Origin: Paenibacillus kobensis NBRC 15729
Lineage (GTDB): Bacteria > Bacillota > Bacilli > Paenibacillales > Paenibacillaceae
Direction of reading: 5' to 3'
Assembly: GCF_004000825.1 (NCBI RefSeq)
Contig: NZ_BILZ01000038.1
Coordinates: forward strand, 1-58,090
DNA: 58,090 nucleotides
A program made the translations under genes and the position numbers. The notes beneath the pieces are model-generated. The model searched no databases. It was not told the DNA's origin and saw only the letters and a list, made by a program, of their open reading frames with translations. Of this stretch, positions 43,391-50,885 are shown one piece after another (position 1 is the stretch's first letter; every line of letters starts with the position of its first letter).

Positions 43391-44400
43391 TATGACAGCA
43401 CCTCCGCCTCGATCCCTTCCGTCCGCAGCCGCTCCACGATCCGGTCCATGTCCATGTTGCTGCCGCGTACGTCGACAAGCAAATGGCCGTACGGCACTCT
43501 CTTCATCCGCGACACTGTGCCCTGCAGAATCGAGAATACAGCCCCCGTCTCCTTCACGGCTTCGAACAATACGGGCTCGTAGGTCATCTCGCCTTTGAAC
43601 CGGACACGGAGCAACCTGCCTCTGCGGGCGCCGTCCAGTCCTGATGTGAATTCGTCCGAAGCATCGCCCGATTGCGCGACGAACTCCTGCGTAATCCGTT
43701 GCTGCGGATGAAGGAATACGTCGATCACTTCGCCCGACTCCACAATAACGCCATCATCGATGACCGCCACCCGGTCGCATATCGAGCGGATGACGTTCAT
43801 CTCATGCGTGATGAGCATAATCGTCAAGCCCAGCTTCTCGTTAATGCTTAGCAGTAGCGACAGTATCGATTCCGTCGTCTGCGGATCTAGCGCCGATGTC
43901 GCCTCATCGCACAGCAGCACTTCCGGCTTATTCGCCAGCGCCCGGGCGATGCCGACACGCTGCTTCTGACCGCCGGACAGCTGCGACGGATATTTGTCCC
44001 CGTGTCCTTCCAGACCGACCATCTTAATCATTTCGTCGACCCGGGCACGAATTTCGGAGCGGGGACGCTTGGCCAGCCGTAGCGGAAACGCAATATTATC
44101 GCGGACCGTCGCCGTCGAGAGCAGATTGAAATGTTGAAAAATGATGCCGATCCGCCTTCGCTGCCGCTGCAGCTGTCTCGCGCTAAGCTTCGTCAGCTCT
44201 ACGCCGCCGACTGTGACGGAGCCCGTCGTCGGTCTCTCCAGCAGGTTGACGCAGCGCAGCAGCGTACTTTTGCCCGCGCCGGAATGGCCGATGACGCCGA
44301 ATATTTCACCGCTCCGTACATGCAGGTCGATTCCGCGAATCGCTTCCGTTACCCCTGCGCGCGACCGGTACACTTTCGTTATCGCCTTCAGTTCAATCAG
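43390..44400 (-). CDS. metN: Methionine ABC transporter ATP-binding protein
   Basis: The ATPase shows Walker A GHSGAGKST, the signature LSGGQKQR, Walker B VLLCDEATSALD and the C-terminal NIL ligand-sensing domain of MetN. The first canonical start, GTG 44373, would give a protein that begins at YRSRAG and lacks the first beta strand. Nine codons upstream, in frame, CTG 44400 gives (M)IELKAITKVYRSRAG, matching the family start MIELxxITKVY. It lies 7 bases after GGGGGTG, and a stop lies upstream with no ATG, GTG or TTG between. I therefore place the start at CTG (336 residues). Confidence 0.85.
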   Translation of the reverse strand: MIELKAITKVYRSRAGVTEAIRGIDLHVRSGEIFGVIGHSGAGKSTLLRCVNLLERPTTGSVTVGGVELTKLSARQLQRQRRRIGIIFQHFNLLSTATVRDNIAFPLRLAKRPRSEIRARVDEMIKMVGLEGHGDKYPSQLSGGQKQRVGIARALANKPEVLLCDEATSALDPQTTESILSLLLSINEKLGLTIMLITHEMNVIRSICDRVAVIDDGVIVESGEVIDVFLHPQQRITQEFVAQSGDASDEFTSGLDGARRGRLLRVRFKGEMTYEPVLFEAVKETGAVFSILQGTVSRMKRVPYGHLLVDVRGSNMDMDRIVERLRTEGIEAEVLS

Positions 44401-44480
44401 ATTGGCACACCCCCAAGCAACTGGTCGTCAGTAACAAACAGTATTAAGTTAACCAACCTTTCCAATATCCATGAGTAATA

Positions 44481-44516
44481 GAAAAAAGCCTTACCCCTGT
44501 ATTCAGGAGTAAGGCT
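44481..44516 (-). terminator. Terminator of the 62-residue gene
   Basis: AGCCTTACCCCTG and CAGGAGTAAGGCT form a 13-bp stem with one mismatch and a TATT-type loop, followed by T6 on the minus strand. It lies 29 bases beyond the stop codon and insulates metNIQ, leaving only about 80 bases for the metN promoter. Confidence 0.88.
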
Positions 44517-44544
44517 GTTATACGATCTTCTATTCATCGACTGT

Positions 44545-44733
44545 TCAACCGACCGAGGAGTTCAGCTTGCCGAGCTCGTCTTCCACCAGCATCGTCAATT
44601 CTTCTTCGTAACCACCTGTTATCCGATATTTGCGAATGTAGTCCTTCACAAATTTGCGCGGATCTTTCGGCTGGAAAATTCGCGTGAGCTCTTTCAGGCT
44701 TTCCTTGACTTCATTCTGGCTATGCTTGGCCAT
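44545..44733 (-). CDS. Small hypothetical protein, 62 residues
   Basis: The protein is charged, helical and soluble (KESLKELTRIFQPKDPRKFV, then YEEELTMLVEDELGKL). GGGGGGAG lies 5 bases before the ATG. It has its own promoter, a structured leader and a terminator. I do not recognise the family. Confidence 0.7.
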   Translation of the reverse strand: MAKHSQNEVKESLKELTRIFQPKDPRKFVKDYIRKYRITGGYEEELTMLVEDELGKLNSSVG

Positions 44734-44805
44734 GAAATCTCCCCCCTAAGCGTTGGATGGTTATCCTCAAACTTCACGGTACGATTACGGAAGGCGGCAC
44801 GGCAC

Positions 44806-44890
44806 CCGCTAATCCATCCAGGGTGGATTACAGCGGCTCCCACGGTCAAAAAAATGCAAAACAATTTGAACTTTTCTTACTATTATACCA
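44806..44890 (-). promoter_or_regulatory. Promoter and structured leader of the 62-residue gene
   Basis: On the minus strand the extended -10 TGGTATAAT (44882-44890) is followed by a leader of about 145 bases. It holds the stem CCGC-TG-TAATCCA / TGGATTAGCGG (44806-44836). There is no U-run after it, so it is not a terminator. Confidence 0.45.
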
Positions 44891-44962
44891 TCTGGCAGTT
44901 AGCTATAAAAGGGAATACACAAATTAAAACGGTTCCATATATAAAAATTAACAAATTTTACT

Positions 44963-45172
44963 CTACAAATTTCGATCTCCATCATCCGTCAAAATAGGCG
45001 CATCCGTTAGCTGGGAGGGGGCAGATGGCCGGGAATTATTGTCGCCTGCTGTCGAACGGTATGTTGCAGCACCTGCGCCTTTCCTGAACATTCGCAGATA
45101 TGCGACAACGCCGACAACGGCCACGGCTACGCCAAAAACGACAACAAGGGTAGTCACCCAACCTTCAACCAT
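44963..45172 (-). CDS. Small single-pass membrane protein
   Basis: The 69-residue protein has one N-terminal helix (about 5-27, VTTLVVVFGVAVAVVGVVAY), a basic patch (RMFRKG) and a Ser/Thr/Asp-rich cytoplasmic tail. GAGGGGGC precedes the ATG. The function is unknown. Confidence 0.65.
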   Translation of the reverse strand: MVEGWVTTLVVVFGVAVAVVGVVAYLRMFRKGAGAATYRSTAGDNNSRPSAPSQLTDAPILTDDGDRNL

Positions 45173-45262
45173 TCTGACGCCCCCTCACAACCGTTTTTCC
45201 ATATAAAGTTAAGTATAACGAAAAAAACCGCCCCTTTCAACAGATCGGAACCCTTCTAAATG

Positions 45263-45691
45263 TTACGTTTTGATTGCATTTGAGCCTGCGATTCGGAACG
45301 CGCTGCTAGCCCAAGCGAGCAGACTGCCGTCATCTCCGTATATGTGTCCCTGCATCGTCGCCGTCCTCTTGGAACGGTGAACCATCGAGGCTTCGCAGCG
45401 CAGAGGGCCGCCTGTCGATGAGGCCAAATAATGAATGTTCAGCTGCGCCGTGACGAGCAATTCTCCGGGAAATGCGAGCATCACAGCCAACCCCATCGCG
45501 TTGTCCATAAGCGACGCCAGCACGCCGCCGTGAACAAGCCCCGCCATATTCAAATGGCGCTCCTCGCAGTAAAGCCGAACGACCGCTTTACCCGGCTCTG
45601 CGCTCTCAATCTCGCAGCCGAGCGCCCCCCAGAAAGTCGACCGGGCCTTCTCCTCCATCCGAGCCCAATCTTCTGATTCCGGCGGCATCAT
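45263..45691 (-). CDS. PaaI-type acyl-CoA thioesterase (hot-dog fold)
   Basis: The 142-residue protein has the hot-dog signature 'LNMAGLVHGGVLASLMDNAMG' (about 47-67), in which the Gly-Gly and Asp are the usual active-site region, and the length of PaaI/YdiI thioesterases. It would hydrolyse acyl-CoA or aryl-CoA esters. AAGGAGG lies 10-12 bases before the start. It lies near the beta-oxidation genes (lcfA is 300 bases away), which fits a CoA-recycling role, but there is no operon link. Confidence 0.85.
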   Translation of the reverse strand: MMPPESEDWARMEEKARSTFWGALGCEIESAEPGKAVVRLYCEERHLNMAGLVHGGVLASLMDNAMGLAVMLAFPGELLVTAQLNIHYLASSTGGPLRCEASMVHRSKRTATMQGHIYGDDGSLLAWASSAFRIAGSNAIKT

Positions 45692-45753
45692 AATAGGAGT
45701 CCCTCCTTATCGGTTGCCCAATTTGTTTCGGCGGGTTATGCGCCATTACGGTT

Positions 45754-45948
45754 CATTGTATTCCATACAACGAACGGGGCAATGAAGCTCCATTCACTAC
45801 GCCTTCATTGTATCTTATACAATGGAAATTTCTTTCAAACAGCGAATTGTGCTCTTTTTGCGGATTTTCCGGATTTTTCATTGTACGGACTGCAAGGAAG
45901 ACTGTTGCCAGTGCGAAAAACCTGAATTTCATTGCAAATTATGCAACG
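45754..45948. repeat. Array B of TTGTA-N4-TACAA palindromes
   Basis: Dyads CATTGTATTCCATACAACG (45754), CATTGTATCTTATACAATG (45806), CATTGTACGGACTGCAAGG (45879) and CATTGCAAATTATGCAACG (45930) are spaced 52, 73 and 51 bases apart, matching array A. Small open frames here are chance. Confidence 0.85.
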
Positions 45949-46002
45949 AAGACAGATACAAAAGTCGATCTGACTATTCATCTGCGAGCTTACACACTGA
46001 TT

Positions 46003-47706
46003 CTACTGTGTTTCTTCAAGCTCCTCGTGCAGCTTTCGCTTCAGCACTTTGCCTATGATGGTCTTCGGCAGATCGCTTCGGAATTCATATACATGAGGCA
46101 CTTTGAATGAAGCCAGCCGCTCGCGGCACCACCGGTTCAGCTCCTCCTCGGACAGCGAGACGCCGTCCTTCGGCACGATATACGCTTTGACCGTCTCGCC
46201 CCGGTAAGCATCCTGAATGCCGATAACGGCAGCCTCCCGGACGCCCGGATGTTCGTACAGCACCTCTTCCACTTCGCGGGGATAGATGTTGAAGCCGCCT
46301 GCAATTATAACGTCCTTGATCCGGTCCACGACGGCAAAATAACCTTCTTCGTCCATCGTGGCGAGATCGCCCGTATACAACCAGCCGTCCTTCAACACCT
46401 TAGCCGTCTCCGCCGGACGGTTCCAATACCCTTGCATCACTTGCGGACCGCGTATGGCCAGCTCTCCGATTCGGCCGGGCGGCAATCGCTCTCCTGTCTC
46501 CTGATCGAAGATGGCGCAGTCCGTATCGGGGAACGGAAGTCCGATCGTGCCGATCTTGCGCCTTCCCCATACCGGATTGGCATGCGTCACCGGCGAGGCT
46601 TCGGTCAACCCGTACCCTTCGATCAGACGGCCGTCTGTCAACGCCTCGAACCGTTGCTGCACTTCTAGCGGCAGGGGCGCCGAGCCGCTAATGCACACTT
46701 CGATCGAGGACAGGTCCAATTTGGCCGCCTCCGGATGGTTCAATAGCGCCACGTACATCGTCGGCGCACCGGGAAACAGCGTCGGGCGGCGCTCCTTGAT
46801 CGTCTTCAGCACCTGTGAGGCTTCGAACCGGGGCAGCAACAGAAGCTCTCCCGCTTTATAGACAGACAAATTCATCAATACGGTCAGACCGAACACATGA
46901 AACAACGGCAGCGCAGCGAGAAACCGCTCCTTGCCGTCCTCCGCTTTATAGATCCAAGCCGATGTCTGCACCATGTTAGCGACTAAGTTGCGGTGAGTCA
47001 GCATGACGCCTTTGGCAAGACCGGTCGTGCCTCCTGTATATTGCAGTTGCGCCAGATCGCGGCTTGGGTCAATCTCTGCCGGGAAAGTTGCAGGCCTCGC
47101 ATCCGACATTAGACGCGTATACGCATGAACCCCAAGCTTTCCGTACGGGATATTGGGACGAAAGCCTTCCTTCCGCTGCTTGAGCGGGTACAATATATTT
47201 TTCGGAAAAGGAAGCCCATCTTTAATAGATGTGACGATAACGGCGCGAAGATCGGGCACAGGTCCTAGTTCTGTATGCTCACCCCGCACGCGCGCGAGCC
47301 TGGCATACAGCAAATCAACCGTAATAATGACGGACGCGCCGCTGTCGGCCAATTGATGCTCAAGTTCCCGCTCCACATAGAGCGGATTCGTCTGAACGAC
47401 AATTGCGCCGGCGAACAGCGCGCCATAGTACGAGATAACGGCCTGCGGGCAATTCGGCAGCATGATGGCAACGCGGGTTCCTTTCTCAACGCCTAGCCGC
47501 CGAAGAGCGTCCGCCATACGGCGGACGTCCTCCAGCAGCCGGCTGTAGGTCAAAGTCCGGCCCATAAAATAAACGGCCGGCCGGTTGCCGTACTTGCGCT
47601 CGGTTTCTAACAGCAGGTCGGTAACCGCAAGATCGGGATAGGTGCAAGTCTCGGCCACCTCCTCGGGATAATGGCGCAGCCACGGACGCGGTTCGATCGG
47701 TTCCAT
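46003..47706 (-). CDS. lcfA: Long-chain fatty-acid--CoA ligase
   Basis: The enzyme activates fatty acids to acyl-CoA using ATP, the entry step to beta-oxidation. The 567-residue ANL-superfamily protein has the AMP-binding loop YTGGTTGLAKGVMLTHRN, the A5 region EGYGLTEASPV, GDLATMDEEGYFAVVDRIKD and the catalytic lysine in KTIIGKVLKR. ATG 47706 has AAAGG 9 bases upstream. It follows fadE by 110 bases that hold a hexamer repeat and is probably the last gene of the fadN-A-E cluster. Confidence 0.92.
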   Translation of the reverse strand: MEPIEPRPWLRHYPEEVAETCTYPDLAVTDLLLETERKYGNRPAVYFMGRTLTYSRLLEDVRRMADALRRLGVEKGTRVAIMLPNCPQAVISYYGALFAGAIVVQTNPLYVERELEHQLADSGASVIITVDLLYARLARVRGEHTELGPVPDLRAVIVTSIKDGLPFPKNILYPLKQRKEGFRPNIPYGKLGVHAYTRLMSDARPATFPAEIDPSRDLAQLQYTGGTTGLAKGVMLTHRNLVANMVQTSAWIYKAEDGKERFLAALPLFHVFGLTVLMNLSVYKAGELLLLPRFEASQVLKTIKERRPTLFPGAPTMYVALLNHPEAAKLDLSSIEVCISGSAPLPLEVQQRFEALTDGRLIEGYGLTEASPVTHANPVWGRRKIGTIGLPFPDTDCAIFDQETGERLPPGRIGELAIRGPQVMQGYWNRPAETAKVLKDGWLYTGDLATMDEEGYFAVVDRIKDVIIAGGFNIYPREVEEVLYEHPGVREAAVIGIQDAYRGETVKAYIVPKDGVSLSEEELNRWCRERLASFKVPHVYEFRSDLPKTIIGKVLKRKLHEELEETQ

Positions 47707-47754
47707 CGTCCTCACCCTTTCCGCTCACAATGGGCTCACTTGCGCATGGCCTTC

Positions 47755-47778
47755 ACATGCACATGCACATGCACATGC
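47755..47778. repeat. Hexamer ACATGC, four tandem copies
   Basis: Four perfect copies of ACATGC lie in the 110-base gap between fadE and lcfA, followed by a degenerate ACTTGTACATG. Confidence 0.75.
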
Positions 47779-47816
47779 ACTTGTACATGTTCCGGCGCAT
47801 GCTGTTGCTCTTGCGG

Positions 47817-49595
47817 TTACACGACGTACCGGCCTGCCGCCTTCACCTTCTCAGCGATCGACCGTTTAATCGCGATCGTATCGGTAAGCGGCGCTCGCAT
47901 CAGCTTCTTCAACACCGACAGCTGCACTTGCAGCGCATCGCCTTGTTCAATCGCCGCTAGCGCTTTGCGGGCGAGCCGCTCGATCCGCTCCATCGTGTCT
48001 TGAACGAAGACGACGGTCATATCGACCGCATTAGCGGCCGCCGCCTCGCTGACGCGGGCCAGCTGCTTCCGGACGCGCAGCAGCGCGCTTTCCATCGCAT
48101 AGATGCCGATCATGATATCGGCCAGTGCGACAAGCACCTCCTGCTCCTGCTCCAGCCGCAGGCCAAGCTTCTGCACCGCGAGCCCTCCAACGGCAAGGAA
48201 CGTCTTCTTCGCTTGGCCCAACCGGTACGTCTCCCTGCTCAGCGCTCCGTCGAATGATGGAAGCGGCATCGGCTGCAGCAGTTCCTCTTGCAGCGCCCGC
48301 GCCTTGCGAAGCAGCGGCAGCTCTCCTTTGAGCGCCTTCTTCATCAGCGTGCCGGGAATAAGCATTCGGTTAATTTCGTTCGTCCCTTCGAAAATGCGGT
48401 TGATCCGCGAATCACGGTATATGCGCTCGATTTTGTACTCTTGGATGTAGCCATAGCCGCCGTGGATTTGCACTCCTTCATCCGCGATAAAATCAAGCGC
48501 CTCGGTCGCGAACACCTTCACGATCGAGCATTCCAGCGCGTATTCGGCAATCGCTTTGGCCGCCTGTGCTCCCGCGTCAGGAGCATTCGGATCAGCGGTG
48601 CTGAGCCGCTCGTCGATCAGCCCAGCCGTCCGGTACACCATGCTTTCGGTGACGAACGCGGCGATGTTCATATCCGCGAGCTTCTCGCCGATCAACGGAA
48701 ACGAGCTGATCGGTCTTCCGAACTGCTTGCGCGACGCTGAATACGAAGCTGCAAGCGCGATTGTCTCCTTCGCGGTGCCAACGCAGCCCGCGCCTAATTT
48801 GAACCGTCCGATATTCAATATGTTGAAGGCGATCAAGTGGCCTTTGCCCACCTGGCCAAGCACGTTGGCGACCGGTACCGGTGCATCCTCGAAGAAGAGC
48901 GGACACGTCGACGAGCCCTTAATGCCCATCTTCTTCTCCTCCGGACCGACGGTGAAGCCCGGTGTACCCCGCTCCACGATAAAGGCAGTGAAATGATCGC
49001 CGTCCACTTTTGCATAGACGATGTACACATCCGCGAAGGCCGCGTTCGTAATGTACAGCTTGGAGCCGTTCAACAAGTAGTGCGTGCCGTCCGGCGACAG
49101 CCGCGCCGTCGTCCTCGCGCCGAGCGCGTCGGAGCCTGATCCCGGCTCGGTCAGGCAGTAAGCCGCGATTCGCGTGCCGGCAGCAAGGTCCGGCAAGTAG
49201 CGCGCCTTCTGCTCCGGCGTGCCGAAGAAGACGATCGGCAGCGTGCCGATGCCGACGTGCGCGCCGACCGACAACGCGAAGGAGGACGCCTCCGCCATCG
49301 TCTCCGCCAGCAGCGTCGTGCTCACTTTATCAAGCCCGAGCCCTCCGTATGCTTCCGGCACGTCGGCACCGAGCAGTCCAAGCTCGCCGGCTTTCCGGAT
49401 CAGCTGGACGGTCAGCGAATAATCGAGCTTCTCGATCTGCTCGTCGCGCGGCTTCACTTCCCCTTCGACGAATGCTCTCGCCGCATCCGCCATCATGCGC
49501 TGCTCCTCCGTTAAATCCTCAGGCGTCACAATCGATTGAGGCGCCGAATCGTCCACGACGAATCGGCCGCCGCTCGCTGCATGGTCCGTCGCCAT
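47817..49595 (-). CDS. fadE: Acyl-CoA dehydrogenase
   Basis: FadE forms the trans-2 double bond of acyl-CoA and passes electrons to ETF. The 592-residue protein has the acyl-CoA dehydrogenase fold (AYCLTEPGSGSDA, GSKLYITNA, RKQFGRPI, the ADEGVQIHGGYGYIQEY region and YRDSRINRIFEGTNEINR with the active-site loop) and a C-terminal helical extension of about 190 residues typical of Bacillus FadE. The start is ATG 49595, one base behind the fadA stop; the frame's upstream extension lies inside fadA and is not coding. Confidence 0.93.
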   Translation of the reverse strand: MATDHAASGGRFVVDDSAPQSIVTPEDLTEEQRMMADAARAFVEGEVKPRDEQIEKLDYSLTVQLIRKAGELGLLGADVPEAYGGLGLDKVSTTLLAETMAEASSFALSVGAHVGIGTLPIVFFGTPEQKARYLPDLAAGTRIAAYCLTEPGSGSDALGARTTARLSPDGTHYLLNGSKLYITNAAFADVYIVYAKVDGDHFTAFIVERGTPGFTVGPEEKKMGIKGSSTCPLFFEDAPVPVANVLGQVGKGHLIAFNILNIGRFKLGAGCVGTAKETIALAASYSASRKQFGRPISSFPLIGEKLADMNIAAFVTESMVYRTAGLIDERLSTADPNAPDAGAQAAKAIAEYALECSIVKVFATEALDFIADEGVQIHGGYGYIQEYKIERIYRDSRINRIFEGTNEINRMLIPGTLMKKALKGELPLLRKARALQEELLQPMPLPSFDGALSRETYRLGQAKKTFLAVGGLAVQKLGLRLEQEQEVLVALADIMIGIYAMESALLRVRKQLARVSEAAAANAVDMTVVFVQDTMERIERLARKALAAIEQGDALQVQLSVLKKLMRAPLTDTIAIKRSIAEKVKAAGRYVV

Positions 49596-49596
49596 T

Positions 49597-50844
49597 TTAG
49601 AACACGCTCCTTTCGTCGCTAATCGGTGCTGCAATATGCGTCTGCACGGTCGGCTCCGCCTCGAATACGCCTGCGGCCCCCATGCCGCCGCCCACGCACA
49701 TCGTGACGATGCCGTACCGGCCGCCCCTCCGGCGAAGCTCATGGAGCAGCGACACGGTAAGCTTCGCGCCGGTGCAACCGAGCGGATGGCCAAGCGCAAT
49801 GGCGCCGCCGTTGACGTTGACCGCTTCTTCCGGAAGACCCAGCTCGCGGATAATCGGCACGCATTGCGCGGCGAACGCCTCGTTCAGCTCGAACAGATCG
49901 ACCTGATCGAGCGTGATGCCTGCCCGGGCAACCGCCTTCGGTATCGCCTCGATCGGACCGATACCCATTACCTCCGGTGCGACCCCGGCTACCGCGAAGG
50001 AGCGGAAAGCAGCCAACGGCTTAACACCGAGCTGCCTGGCGCGCGCACGGCTCATGACGACGACCGCCGCCGCTCCGTCGCTCATCTGCGACGCATTGCC
50101 CGCCGTCACCTTGCCGTCCCGCGCGAAGGAAGGCTTCAGTCTCGCCAGCCGCTCCGCCGTCGTATCCGGCCTTACCCCTTCGTCCGTGTCAAAAACAAAC
50201 CGGCGCTCCGTCGGCCTTCCGCCCGCATCGACAGAGCCTAGCGATACTTCCAGAGGCACGATTTCGTCTTTGAACTTGCCTGCGGCGATCGCGGCAGCCG
50301 CCTTCGCATGGCTGGCGGCTGCGAAAGCATCCTGCGCTTCGCGGCTTACGTCATAGCGGCGTGCGACCTCCTCCGCCGTATGCCCCATGCCCATATACGC
50401 TTCCGGCATCGCATCGACGATCGCCGGATGAGGCGACAGCCGAAAGCCCGTCATCGGCACATGGCTCATGCTCTCGACGCCGCCTGCGATGATCACATCC
50501 GCCTCGCCGAGCCGGATGCGGTCGGCCGCGTAAGCGATCGCCTGCAGGCCGGAGGCGCAGAACCGGTTCACGGTTAGAGCCGGCACCGCGTTCGGAAAGC
50601 CGGCGTACAGCGACATGATGCGGGCGAAGTTAAGCCCCTGCTCGCCCTCAGGCATTGCGCAGCCGATTATGACGTCCTCGACGTCGCCGGATGACAGCCC
50701 GGGTACCCGGTCGATGGCGGCGCGAAGCACCGCCCGGCCTAGATCTTCGGCTCGCGTTTGCGACAGCGAGCCTCTCTTCGCTTTGCCGACCGCCGTGCGG
50801 ACGGCCGACACGATGACGGGATCGCGTTCCCTATCGAATGGCAT
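49597..50844 (-). CDS. fadA: Acetyl-CoA acyltransferase (thiolase)
   Basis: The thiolase cleaves 3-ketoacyl-CoA, the last step of the cycle. The 415-residue protein has the nucleophile Cys96 ([10 protein letters not shown]), ELNEAFAAQ, the His in [16 protein letters not shown] and Cys in [13 protein letters not shown]. About 19 residues extend past the usual end. It is one base from fadE and 41 bases behind fadN. Confidence 0.94.
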   Translation of the reverse strand: MPFDRERDPVIVSAVRTAVGKAKRGSLSQTRAEDLGRAVLRAAIDRVPGLSSGDVEDVIIGCAMPEGEQGLNFARIMSLYAGFPNAVPALTVNRFCASGLQAIAYAADRIRLGEADVIIAGGVESMSHVPMTGFRLSPHPAIVDAMPEAYMGMGHTAEEVARRYDVSREAQDAFAAASHAKAAAAIAAGKFKDEIVPLEVSLGSVDAGGRPTERRFVFDTDEGVRPDTTAERLARLKPSFARDGKVTAGNASQMSDGAAAVVVMSRARARQLGVKPLAAFRSFAVAGVAPEVMGIGPIEAIPKAVARAGITLDQVDLFELNEAFAAQCVPIIRELGLPEEAVNVNGGAIALGHPLGCTGAKLTVSLLHELRRRGGRYGIVTMCVGGGMGAAGVFEAEPTVQTHIAAPISDERSVF

Positions 50845-50885
50845 GCGCTCATCTCCTTCTAGAGAGAATATTCGAGCCGAGTGTC

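Noticed and set aside
44401-44480. SAM (S-box) riboswitch ahead of metNIQ
   Set aside because: Only about 80 bases lie between the upstream terminator and the CTG start, too short for an S-box plus expression platform, and no conserved S-box motifs are visible.
49596-49799. N-terminal extension of fadE into fadA
   Set aside because: The extension lies inside the fadA coding sequence and has no family match; the family start and a ribosome site are at 49595.
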